A stretch of DNA of 64,000 nucleotides, taken from NCBI RefSeq assembly GCF_003073045.1, contig NC_037591.1, positions 24,895,319-24,959,318 of the forward strand. The letters are read 5' to 3'. The translations under genes and the position numbers were made by a program. Shown here in pieces: positions 13,101 to 25,137 of the stretch; position 1 is the first letter of the stretch; each line of letters begins with the position of its first letter. The notes below the pieces were generated by a model that saw only the letters and a program-made list of their open reading frames with translations, made no database searches and was not told the origin of the DNA. This DNA is from Pomacea canaliculata (taxonomy: Eukaryota; Mollusca; Gastropoda; Architaenioglossa; Ampullariidae).

Positions 13101-13990
13101 TAAAGACCTAAACTTCTTTGTGAAACAAATTTCCTCATCCAGTAGCTTAGTGTACATGGTGTACGTAGCCCTGATGAAATTGAAAGACAGAGGTGAATTG
13201 CAGCGACCATGCCCCATGAATACGACCAGCAGAAGCGCTGTAAGCAGGACCTGTAGCATTTATCTGCCTCGGTGTAAAACTTTGAGGAAGCCCAACTTGC
13301 CTCCGGATACTACGCCCTTCTTATCCATATTCTTCAATGCCAGATGTCTAGGACCAGTTAAACAATTGGCGCCCACTAGTTTTTATTAGACAATTGTATA
13401 AATGTCAGTACGTTGGCTGACTCCATTCCAGTCTTTCTTGCACTATTAATGATTGCCTCTTCTTTATCCTCTTTTTTGCTAGTGGCCCTCGGGTGAGTGC
13501 TCACTCCCCGCAGTCGAGGGCCGGACGTGGAAATTGCCTATGTACGTGAGCCATGCCTTCGCTGAACGAGTGGCCAGAACAAAGATCGATGAGCTCGACA
13601 AGATCAGCACAGTCGGCTCGCTAAGTCATCGCCCTTTTCGGGGGACGGTGTAGAGACTGGGTAGATCTGGTTGCCTGGTTGCAGTCTGCTCGGAAGTTCT
13701 GCGTGGATTGAAATTTCGGATGCTTGGATGGGGATTCATGCATCTTCTATGCTCGTTTGTCCGGTTTTTCTGGAATGAGGAACCAGTTCATATCAATGAA
13801 TGGTAGGCACAAAACAGTCCTGCATGCTCGGACACCTACAACATTTCTTAGCTCACCAAAGCCGTAAAGATTTTTAAGGCTGGATTTTAATGCGGATGTT
13901 TGCGGTTCTGAAACCTTACTTTTGACAATCGCCGATCATATGATCCAGTTTGTCTAATTAGTTATAATCCAAATTGTCAAGTAATATTGG
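10134..13990. other. clean part of version A, no firm gene
   Basis: Upstream region of the mucin-like gene. Short hydrophobic frames occur, for example ATGTACCTGCTGTTTCTTTA near 12,081, and could be first exons, but none can be chained with confidence. A His/Gln/Thr-rich stretch at about 12,230-12,700 has no counterpart in version B. Confidence 0.45.
13053..13259 (-). CDS. possible small secreted peptide or signal-peptide exon
   Basis: A 68-codon frame begins MLQVLLTALLLVVFMGHGRC, a textbook signal peptide with a small-residue cleavage region. The remainder has two cysteines and no recognised motif. It may be a first exon with a donor inside, or chance. The version B counterpart near 27.3 kb is too noisy to test conservation. 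It lies on the strand opposite the mucin-like gene. Confidence 0.25.
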   Translation of the reverse strand: MLQVLLTALLLVVFMGHGRCNSPLSFNFIRATYTMYTKLLDEEICFTKKFRSLYSIERNSQLSSYYIK

Positions 13991-13999
13991 AAGAAGAAT

Positions 14000-15240
14000 T
14001 CATAGCCCAGAATGAATTTGCCAGATGAACACTACATCCTGGGAACAAGAGACCTCGCCATTCCAGAAGCCCGCGACAGAAACAGAGACACGACAGTTTT
14101 TCGCTGGCAGTGGAACGGCTCTTTATCTTTACTTATTCTCGAATATCAACAAACCTGTGACATTGAACTTATTTTTTATTGTTTGTTCCAGGGGCAATCT
14201 CAACCACTCACACTTGACAGTTCTTCTGGTGATCAACAATATCGTGCAAGTAGGATTTTCCCGTGTTCCATATTTTGCTTGTAAATGAATTAAAAATCAT
14301 TCTCAATTTTAATTTACTGGACTGAGACAAAATGCGTTACTAACAGTAACACCGAATACTCTTGTAGCGACTATGTATTCTTTAGCAAAATTCTGATTTT
14401 TACTGATAATAATTAACTCTGATGTATACAATGAAATTTTAATTACTTACGGGCGTAAGGATACAAATCGATACTTACAAGTAAGGTATAGGTCCCTTAT
14501 ATCCTTTCAGATTTAAGGTTGGATTCACTTCAAGATTTGGAGACATTATCTGCGTAAACAAGGGTTCTACGAATTTGGCTGCAGAAGTTGAATCGCAGCC
14601 AAACATTGAAGATAAGAAGAAAAATCCAGTTCACACAGCTTTCTAGATGCCTTATGGAAATTCTCGGTTTCAAAGAGTTCGCCATCTTTTCAGCTGCACG
14701 TCTCATCTTCAGAGTTCAAGTATCTCCCTAGGATACAAAGGTCACAACTGATCAGACAGATAGCATGTCTCGTGGAAAGAAATCAGAAACTTACTGTCTT
14801 TTCGGAATGACCTGTAGTTGAATTAATTATGATCGTGTGTCACTATTTCGAACGATTGTTGCGCGAATCCTACTTTCGTTGAGAGAAAACCCTGGCACCG
14901 TCCTCCGAGCAGATCGTCAATACGTCCCGAACACGGCGATGACGTGTAAAGAACACCATGTTTTCCTGCGATCGGGTTATGACCTTCAATGAGCAATGCC
15001 CTGATGTTCAATGCTTCGACTCGGTTCCCGCACCACACAATCGAAGGCGCGGGCAAGGGCGTCGTGACTCTCCTCGGAGTTGGACCGAGTGCAGCCGTGG
15101 CGGAGGCAGGCTCGTACCCTGCCCCTGGAGGTCCAGAAGCGTCTACGGGCAGTGTTTGACAGGACCGGGGACACTCCGCAGTTTAGGAGTCTGGTGGACA
15201 GAGCAGTCGCTCAGTAGTCCCTGCTCCTCAACTGGAGCGC
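14000..15240 (+). CDS. 5' exons of the mucin-like gene (version A part, partial)
   Basis: Candidate exons lie between good splice signals. One is at about 14,193-14,249 (after ttgtttgttccag, reading QSQPLTLDSSSGDQQYRA, before gtagga). One is at about 14,510-14,553 (after cctttcag, reading LRLDSLQDLETLSA). A last one ends near 15,215 and reads LEVQKRLRAVFDRTGDTPQF and SLVDRAVAQ. The sequence then meets the Gln-rich segment that is clean only in version B from about 29,220. Start codon and signal peptide were not located. A reliable model needs A up to about 15.2 kb joined to B. The family is not recognised. Confidence 0.35.
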
Positions 15241-18200
15241 AGGGAAGAAGTCAGAGGGACCAGATTGGAACATCGCAAGAGTCAGAGGAAACACAGACCC
15301 GATTCATCACAAACCCCTTGCGCCCCAACCGCAACCAAACTACAACCCAGCAGGGTGCAGCGCAACGCATCACACAAGCAGCAACCACACCGCTGCAGCT
15401 GCTACAGAACCGAAACGATCCGGCAGCAATCAATGCAAGACCAACACCGCCAACAGCAACCTCGGAACCAGCAGCAAACACTACACTTCAGACTTGTAGC
15501 GCAGCGCAGCAGCGCCGCCTACAACGGACTGCCTAAGCCGCCAACCCGCAAACAGGAATTTATTCAGCCTCTGGACGCACAAGATTTAATCAGGTATCGA
15601 CAAGCAGCGAGCGCGACAGAGTGTTCGTTCTCATCAGCAAAGACGGCACAAAAAGCACAGAATGTTGTGACCTCGGGAGTAACGTAGCCGCTGAACCACA
15701 ACGAGTTGACGACATGTCTCATCTGTAGGTAGTAACGTCATCTTAATCGACTTTACTTCCTCTTCGGGGTAAGTCTACACACAGGCCCATCTTTCGCCAA
15801 CAACTGACCGTTCGATCGCAGGGCACCATGACCATGTGGAAGGACGCTGCAGGTGGTCAACTGCTCAGCAAGCGTCACCCTCGCGCCTCTTCAGCCCATT
15901 TCTGCCAGTCATCTGTCCGCCCTGCCCGCTAATCAGTCATGCTGCTTACGAGGTGAATTTCTACCGTCTTCCGTACTCAAGACCACGCAGGACATCTGAC
16001 CGATTTTGGTGTCAGTGCTGTTGATTCGTTAAGTAATCCAAACCCCCAAACACGCAGCCAGCTGGTAGAAGAAATGCCTGCAATGTCTTCAAAAGCAGTA
16101 AACACAGTTTTGGCAAACGACTTGTTGCCTAATTCAAATGTTGCTACTGGAATACAGTCAAATATTTTGAAAATATTGGTCCACGCGCGGTAGTTCCTAC
16201 ACACCAGAATTCAACTTTTTGCAGTACTATTCAAAGATTGGTTCTGGGCGTCTTCACGAATGAGCGAGGAATTTCTGGCGATCGGAAACTCGATTGGTAC
16301 TTCCATTGTGCCCAACTTGTGTAACACAGAGCTGAAAGGAGATTACTATCGAGAATGCATGGTCAACGTTGTCGGAGATGCGCCAACCTTGCGTAGACGT
16401 TTCTGACATGGCTGGCAGGAGCCGCAAGCTAACAGCCCAGGAAGTAGAGAGGAGAGAAGATGGTAAGAATACTTCTGCTGTTCACTAGTTCACCTGTACA
16501 GACGAAGGGTTACACACAGCAACCATTCCTTGCCCTGACGGACAAGTCGAGCCTGCCCCCAGAATGCTCTGTGATGATTTCATCGCGCAGGGTCACCGTG
16601 CTTGTATTATGTTTACCTGTCGAAGCTTTTTCTCTGAGGAAGACTTCGCAAAGACTTGGAGCTGGTCGATATGGAGGCAGTTATCCATGCATATACCAGG
16701 TGGCGCGTGTCGCTCGTAAACTTATTTGTAAGTCGAGGCGCGTTATTCAGCTCTCCGGAATTCAAGTGTTGACGATATATAGGTTTCAAGGGTCAACCTA
16801 ATGCTCGGAGGTTTTTACTTCTTCTCTCGATCGCAACTTTAGTTGACTACGTTGGTGCTCTCGCTTTGCGCCGACGCCATCACAACTTGTTAGAGCCAGC
16901 GATCACCATTTTTCTGTCCTTGGCGTAGTACAAGGTTCTCTTATAAAATCTGCAAGTCCACGCATCAGCCATCGAGCCCTATCCACTGATCGAGCCAGCG
17001 CGGTCAGGGAACCTCCAAAATCACGATATAGACGTTGTAATTAGCGCTCTTGGTTGACATTCTGACCCTAAGGTTTTCGTCTAGTAGTTTTATGAAACCC
17101 CGTAAGCATGTAGGTACAGGGCGAGAAGACGTATGTTTACACGCTAATTCTAGTAGAGGATGTGAATTGTCTGGCTACCTGTCATGCAATCGTAGATATG
17201 ACAAGGTGTTAGCGATTTGACTCCAGTTAGAGTTCAACTGGATGTTCTGATGGCTGGCACCTGCTCTTTCTTGCCAATAGAGACAGTCAGCGCCACCTAA
17301 AGCTGTCCGACGAGGTTGCTTGCACGATCATGGGTTGAAAGTCATATTTTCACATCTGCAAGAAACATTTCGGCTGTCACTAGCACAACCAACTTAGCTA
17401 TGATTGCATACAAAAGAATCGTTTTTCTGTTTGCATCAGATAAAATTCACAGAGTTTTAACTCCTCGCCATTGTGGACAGCAATTCCACTACACCACGTC
17501 AACAACAACAACAAAGTTCAGGACCCTTTTGACGGACCCAGACACTAAGTAACCAACATGTCTTCAACACAGGCACGTGTCTCAGTGATGTCGACCCATG
17601 GATGAGTTACGCGGGAGAGAGAAGTAGCTTTATGCTCATCCTCCGAAGAGTAAAGCATATTTTCGTGTCATAAAATTGAATTCTTAATAGCAGCTCTGAA
17701 TATCTCGCACTGTCCTTACTCAGCCCAGCACGAACCACATCGAGAAACACCATCAAATAGGGATCAGAGATCTCGTTCTCCACAATATCCCCAGTTTACA
17801 CGAGCATTGCACTTGGACAAACCATTAATGGAAAATGAACTGTGCTGACTTCCAAAACTAAAATGATGAGGTGTCTCAAGCCCACGTAGCCTGACCTCGA
17901 TGGTTGCTTCCTTCCGACGTTGGTCAGATTGCCTTCAGAAATGTTAATTCCTCGGGACACATCGCGCTTTAGTTATAATCTCAAAACGTTTCTCTGATCT
18001 ACATGAGCGTAAATGGGCATAAACAGCCAATACAACAGCGCCACAATGACCGGGAGTAATTTTGACACCAACCACCCTGTCCGTTTTCATCTGTTTTTTC
18101 CCAAAAGATAAGATGCCGATGACCAAAGTCAAAGGTAACGACGGCTCTATCTTGGCTTGAACCCTTCAGAATGCAGGATTTCTCTCGAGCCAACTTATTT

Positions 18201-19530
18201 CCTCGAACTCACAGTATATTTACGACGGTTTGCGTCGTGACTTAGGCTCAGTAGTCTTTTTGTCTAGATTCAGCTGTCTACGATGTCCGAGTTTTCGTAC
18301 TCTGTATCTTCCCTTGAAGGATTGGCCTCAAGATTAGACACTTCTTCATTTCTGGGAGACCCAGCCTAGCATTCACTTCACCAAGCCATGGACTGCAACT
18401 TGCCATCAGAGACACGTCGGCAATTCGTCAACAGCGTAATTATTCAAGCAGTCAAGCTCGGGATAAGTTTATGCATGTGCTTTTTCACAGCTAGTAAGCA
18501 TATTTCCTCACTCTGAAACGATGGGTTTCCCACCTGCGGCCGCTCGCTTACAGGAAGAAAGTTCTACCAAGTCTAGGTCCCTGGGAATGTGTCTTTGCAC
18601 TGGGAAACACTAAAGCAGTCCTGTCTTGCCAACAGTTGTCTTCAGGTGGCCTCTTTATCCAGCTAGCCATACACGGAGATCCGTTCGCCTTCAGCGACTC
18701 GGTTGGTTGACATGACGGTCTCCAGCTAACAACTTTCTGTCGCATGGCGAACGCACGTTTGACAGCGTGGTGTTGATGTCTAGTGGTTGGGGGTCGCTTT
18801 GCCAAACACTTGCTCTTTGATGGCTTGTGTGGTCTACTTTACATCAGCGCAGGAGCATAGTGTGCTCAACCTGATGTAGTTGTGCAGGCTCTCTGTGACT
18901 CTTTCATTGTGTGGACAGATTGATAGCAAAATCGGCTACAGAACCTTCGCTTACTTGCCATCAATAGATCGCACAACTCTCAGCCGTCGTTCGCTTAAAT
19001 GTTGCAAAGTTTTATGTGCGTGGTCTTTCAGACTAAGAGTAGGAGCAATTGGAGAATCCGCGCTCATTGAGATGACTTGCACAATAAGGATTCTAACAGA
19101 CTCACTTACGAAGCAGATCGACGCTTGGGTGGTTTTGGGGGAACTACATCTAAACGTATATCATGCTGTTCCGAGTTGCGTTGGGTATCGTTGCAGTCCT
19201 TGGTTTTCGTCATGTCAGATTAGCTTTCTTGTGAATTGGAGCCACGAGTGGAGAAGAACCATATCGTTCTATTGCGGCCGTTTGCTGAGCTTTATTATGT
19301 GTTAGGCTGTCTCAGCCATTCCTGTCGACCTGCTGACCTTCATGCTGGTGTGTCCGTGTTTTTCAGGCCACCAACTCAGCTGTTTGCTGAAGCTGCGCTT
19401 TCTTAAACAGAACAGCTAGACAACAGATAACCCTGCGCTGTCTACCACCTCCAGTACAGCACAAGAACCGACGATATACACGGAGCACCCTTTATAACAT
19501 GGAAAGCGGTTCAGAGAAGTGAATGAAAAA
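15241..19530 (+). other. noisy duplicate of the mucin-like gene (version A tip)
   Basis: Aligns piecewise with 29,220-33,400 but with frequent indels that destroy every long frame. Recognisable pieces include ccagctggtagaagaaatgc near 16,058 and gctgtcactagcacaac near 17,373. It should not be annotated as a separate gene or pseudogene: the damage fits unpolished sequence. Confidence 0.7.
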
Positions 19531-22500
19531 TGTTCCAAAGGTCGTATGATCCGAATATTAATAACTATTAATAATGTATATTGAAATCGCTCATTTCATA
19601 GTTATTGTTTGTATACATTCATTTACTTTTGGGCTCTATGGGTTTTTTCGTTGCGACGACCGGTGTAATATAATAAGTTTCTGGATGCCAGTTTCAAAAG
19701 AATACTATGGTCGTTCAGAGTCGGTTGTCTAAGACCATATGTTTTGGGGTATATCGACTTTGACGAATGTTTCATTACCAGAATATTTTGTTCATTTTAG
19801 TCCTGTTTATGGTATCTGGCACAAGTCTAAGTGTGGCTTCCTAGTGAGCACGAGCACAGTATTGCGTTCGTGCTTGATATGATTTGATATAATCGAGAGG
19901 TAGTGGTGTCTGTTTATCAGGCAAAGATCTTTTCGTAAAGTTCTAATCCAATAGAAATAGTGTGAAAACGAAGTAGATTCAAGCTAGAAGTAAGTCTATA
20001 ATTGGCTCAGCGATCAGACGACGTTGGGTTTGTAGACAGCGTTGATTGATTTTTTAATGATTTTTTGTAGTCTATTGAGAGCGTTATTAAGCTTCTTTAA
20101 TTGCACGACAAAGTACAGGGTTCGTGTGTGTACCGGTGCTTGTGCTTTGGTCGATGACTGTAGGTGAGGAGATGATTTATGTACCTAGTGTTCAGTTGTG
20201 CCCTACGAGACAATTTAAATTAAAACTGTTACGGCGTATTCGTGTTGCTAATTAATTAGACTTACATGTGTATCTTGTTTATTTCTAGATTAATTTTTGT
20301 TCTACTCACGGGTGGAGTTGTAGAGCGTTTACGGAGCCCGGTTGTTGAGAACACACATCTTGGATTGTGCAGTTAGAGTGACTCACGTGAGTTTGTTTAT
20401 TGCCTATCTTTTATCAGTTATATTTGTACAGATACTCATTATTTATGTTACTGACTGTCTTATTGTTCGTTTATTTGTACAAACTTAACGTTTAAGATTA
20501 CCAAACACATTTTTTTTTCAAGTGAGTGTTATCGTGTTACTGTGGAAGAAAAAGGATCCGTTTATGTCTGCTAAATGAATTATTGTCCTTCATCCATCCT
20601 GCATTTTTCTGTCCTTGTCAAGCCTTTGAGTATTATTCAAGTTAATTGTCGTTTACGGGTGTTGGATTTGAGTGGTTTGAGCATTTAATTTGAATTCGTG
20701 ATCTCGTCTGCATACAGATAAGATTGTATTGGTTCTGGAAGTAACTCTGTTCAGGTGGCGACAGTTTAGGATTGGATTCCAGCGCCTTACTTGCCGCTCA
20801 GCTAGACATCGACAGGATGTGACACTCAGTGGGCTTTGTAAGCTGGATAACCCTCCAATGCAGAGATGTAGCGCTACATCAGCATATTGTGGCAACGGAC
20901 TGCAACAACGTAGGACAGAGCAAAATAATACATCTTGAGCATGAACACGAAGTTAACTGTAATCTTAGAGACCATTAAGAGGTAAACCAGAACCCAGTAA
21001 CCAGGAGCAGACTTGATACTCAAACTGACTCAGATGATTATGAAGCAATCTTCAACGATACAGGATGATACAGGTGTGACAAGATTTTAGGAAATAAAAG
21101 GGTTTGGGGTCTGATAGTGCATTGTATTTGTATGCTCTTTTCTACATAGTAGTGGAATAAAGGGTTTGGCAGAGTGTCACAGTCGGTTAGAAGCGGCCGA
21201 CGTAGCCGTTGGACAAGGGGCTGTTCTTGCTGTCCTAGGAGGCATCTCTTTCCATGCGCAGAGTTCCTATGAATCACTGGCCTCGGTGAGAGGTCGTTGT
21301 CTGAATGCCTTTGAGCGAGACAAATAAGTGCCTACATTAATCCCTTATCAGGGTCATTCCACGTCATACTACTGGATGAAAATTAAGGAGAAATTTAATA
21401 ATGCAGCGAAGTAATAACTGTGTTAAATTATGGATCATATAATGTGACAGCGTTAGCCTGTGTATGGGTGTTCGTTTAATTTATTTTTTAAATGTTTGTT
21501 AAGCGAAAGTTATCTGAGTTAAGGGGGATATATTAGCAATGATATGGGGGTCACTTCTTCTAGCACTCCACACCTATCTTTTTCCTCTATTCTGTCTCTC
21601 TTCATGGAGTGAGTGCGTCTTTAAGGGGCGTGGAGCTGTGAACAGATAGACTTCGTCCGGTCTGTGTTTTCGGATGCTTTGTAAAGTATCTTCCCCTGTG
21701 ATAATCTGTCATCGTCTATTTAGATGTTGTTTTCGCCGTCCTCTGTAAGAGCGTCATGCACGTCGAGTTACATGTCCGATAGTCCAAACCTCGTGGAGGT
21801 CCCGACAGAGATTAACAAATTTCAGGTAGGTATTCTTCGGTTTCTCTGAATCTTTACAGGATATGTTTTTTTTTGAAGACTCAAATATAAATGTCTCTAA
21901 GTATATGCTTGTGTGTATATGTGCGCTCTACTTTCGCGCTGTTTGAGTTATTTGTTTGTGTACCTTTGCGCTTATGTTAATTCATCATCTTAAAAACTAC
22001 TGTAAGGTGATCATGTTTAGAAATTATTACTAGATTAACGATCTATGCGAGCATGTTGATGATTTGTTAATGCTCTGACTAGCTTTAAGGGAATACATTC
22101 TGAGATAGTGAAATTGATAATTTTGTTAGTGTTGGTTCGGGGGTCATGTATAGACACTTAGTGCATTCGCATTTCTCGATTGTGTTCTTATAGACTTCTC
22201 TTTAATTAGTGAGAGTGAAAGGCTGATGAGGTTTTGTTTTACGTTAAGCTGTAAGATTCTAAGTCTGGAAAGCTTCTAAGATAATGGATATATTGCTATT
22301 TTCCAGTTTCTTAAATAACTGCATTTTGGATGACAGTCAGTACAGTAGTATATTTGACTATCAATCTATTAACAAAAAACAAATTGATAATTTTCGGTGG
22401 GCTAAGAGATTGGAGATTTTTTGTATGGCGAGAGAGAAAGCTTTGTAGATAATAAGGCTGGAGAGAGATAGATCGATTGTAGATTATCTCCTAATCACGT

Positions 22501-25037
22501 CTTGATATAACTGATGGTCGGCTACCAGCATTCCTATCCTGTTTGGACAAATAGATTTGGTGGTTTTAGGCTTTTGTAGAGGTTTCGATATTATATAGCT
22601 GCTAGATTAAAGTAACCTACTGAATCGCTAGGTACATCGCCACACGGAGCAGATCGATTAGACGCTCTCTCTATATCGACAATTGTTTTTGGATATGTCA
22701 CAAGATTTATATACGGTATAATTTTAATGACCAATTTCTCTCTCCTCAGATCACTACCATTAGATTCAAACACACAACTGCTGCGTATCTTTCTGTTCAT
22801 CACTGGATGTATAGTCAATTGAGTGAATCAGGACACTGAACTGCGCGTCTGTCAAGACGGTGTTTTGTGCGTTCTCATATTGTGTCACTAGCGTGAGCCC
22901 GACCCAGGGTTACTCGGGACTCATCTGTCGTTTGTCAGATGGGCGCAGCAGGGTTGACCTGGGCTGTGCATTCTAGACTTAAGAGTGTTATACCTACGAC
23001 ATACGGAGTACGTTCGTTACTCTATGTCTCTGTGGATCGATCCACGCAGTGCGCGACTGCCTCACAGCTACTCTTGGTGTTTACCAGCTGAACTTGCCTC
23101 CTATCTGTATTGGAATTAGTTACTCTCTGAGTCCTGTGAACGACAGAATTGTATTGCAAGGTCTGTGACCATTCGGCTTGGCCAGTTGTGGATCTCTTGG
23201 TGGTCGTGCAAGTCACTCCTCGTGTATTCGACCGACGCGTTTACCGGCAAGGCCCTGCGCTCTCGCAAGAAATGCATCCTCGCAGCAAGGAGTTGTCTTT
23301 GTTCTCGTATCTCGGACCTGCGGGCCGTTGCCTCATGGTCTGTGTGTTTGTGGCGCTTTTGTGCTGCACATAATATCCTTTACTCTAGCGATAGTTGGTC
23401 TCGCGTAGATCCGTCTTGATGGAGGATTATGCTTTGTCATTGATCTTTTCAATAATAATTACGAGTGAAAATATTAACAGGTGCTCGCTGCGTTCTATAG
23501 TTAGCTCTCCATATCGCCTGTTCTCAAATTCATTATTCATTTATTGGATACTCGCGCCAAGGTTTTCAGCACTATTGTGGGCGTTTAAGTTCACTCACAA
23601 AATTTGTCCTCAACAAAATAGGCTCAGTGTGCTCGTTTTATTGCCACTCGATAGGCTAGCTCCCAGTGCGTCACTTGTCCTGGGTAGAGCATTAGGGGAA
23701 TGTGTCAGTAGTCACTATGTCGCCGTGGTTCTTAGTGAGGGTGCGACGGTGTGCTTTTGCATGCCCGTGCGGATGCTGGGTGAGCCGGCATGACTTCAAG
23801 CGCGTACACCGAGAGGCTCTCCTGTTCGACCGGACTGCCGTGCGGATCTCGGATGGGTCTCCATATCCAGCCATTGGCGAGCTCCCTGCCGTCTCTATGT
23901 AGTACGTTCCAAATCTCCACCCACGTTCAGTCGTTCAAAACGCACAGCTTGTGTCAGGCACGTAACCGGTGCTGGACGTAGTCTCACTCTACCGCGAGGC
24001 ACCGCATGGCAGGTGAATCTACTTCGACTGAGTAGTGCGCAACATCAAGCGTGGTTGTTACACGAGTCACTCTAGATTACATATGTATATGTCAGTATCT
24101 CTGTTGCTTCCGCTCAGCCATTCCGCACAATCAAGAAATCCCATGGTTCATGAAACAGAAAGTCACCTCGTTGTCGTGTACTATGAGGCAGGCAGAATCA
24201 ACGCGGTCAAATATCTCAAGAATCTCTTGTACATTCTGGAGTTTTGTGGAACAAGGTAAGAAAGGCCATGGGGTATGGTGTAACGTGAACGATAACACGA
24301 GTGGGAGGATACATGAGAAAAATAAAAGTTGCATGTCTCGAACGCTGCGCCACGAACCAGTCGAATTAGTGCTCATGAATGCGCCAGTCGACGCTCTTGA
24401 GTCAATGGCTGATTAGTGTAACGGGTTTTTATTTCCATACTTAAATTCAAACTTCATCCGTTCATTCATATTCAGCAGGCCTCTTGTCGTTGCCGCCCGT
24501 TCGTTTGTGCGGACTGCACATCATCTGTAACTTGAGTTTTACTGTTCAGTGCGTGAATTTGTTGTTTTCTTTCTCGCTTCCACCCGGTAATTATCTCTTC
24601 TGATTATTTCGTTTTTCTTATGCACACAGACTACTTTTACTGGCTATTCTATCGCTTTTTGTTAATCAGTTCCTCTGTCTCGATGTTCGGTGTCAATGGG
24701 ATACCATCGAGAGACTGTCGGATATTACAAACCTCTTGTGTCTATGGGTTTTCAGGCCGCAATCTACGAAGACTAAAGACATAAACCTTATTCCCTAAAA
24801 ATTGTTGTAATGGCCATGTATCACTCGGCATTTTCTGGGGGATCGAACGGCCCGGTCGTTTGTTGAAGTTTGATATAAGTCACTGAGGTTTCCACTGTCT
24901 TTGCTAAGTGGCTTACACATGAAATGTCTACTCACCAGCTTCTAGAATTCACAACTGTGTCTAGATTCCAAATTAATAGATCTGACTACACCGGCTGTAT
25001 CTTGAATGAGTTGTTTGTCCCCTGGAAAGAATTAACC
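19531..25037 (-). other. noisy duplicate of the protease-inhibitor region (version A tip)
   Basis: Corresponds to about 33,400-37,903 of version B. Blurred traces of the inhibitor exons are visible, such as ggcaacggactgcaac near 20,890, but cysteine frames are lost. The block ends at the N gap with gaattaacc, the same word found at 37,895-37,903. Confidence 0.65.
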
Positions 25038-25137
25038 NNNNNNNNNNNNNNNNNNNNNNNNNNNNNNNNNNNNNNNNNNNNNNNNNNNNNNNNNNNNNNN
25101 NNNNNNNNNNNNNNNNNNNNNNNNNNNNNNNNNNNNN
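25038..25137. other. assembly gap, exactly 100 N
   Basis: A round 100-N run is the usual placeholder for a scaffold gap of unknown size. The same locus lies on both sides of it, so the true gap size is probably negative: the contigs overlap. Confidence 0.97.

Larger units (their letters stand above)
10134..25037. repeat. version A of a locus present twice (left contig end)
   Basis: Collinear over its whole length with 25,138-37,903. Anchors: the shared start tcggtgg; tttggaca(g)tgtt near 10,380 and 25,330; ggttggattcacttcaa near 14,515 and 28,545; ggtcagaggaccag-type sequence near 15,250 and 29,220; gctgtcactagcacaac near 17,373 and 31,328; and the shared end ggaa(a)gaattaacc just before the Ns. 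To about 15.2 kb this version reads cleanly. Beyond that it carries scattered insertions, deletions and substitutions in every exon, and is about 13 percent longer than version B. That pattern suggests unpolished read sequence at a contig tip, not evolved divergence. Confidence 0.85.

Noticed and set aside
14958-15536. A 192-codon frame at the A switch point
   Set aside because: It mixes clean and noisy sequence. The better reading of its clean part is in another frame (LEVQKRLRAVFDRTGDTPQF).
15241-25037. Degenerate second copy of the mucin-like and inhibitor genes as true pseudogenes
   Set aside because: Damage is spread evenly, ignores codon structure, stops at the gap and is mirrored in the other contig tip. 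That fits unpolished sequence, not gene decay.
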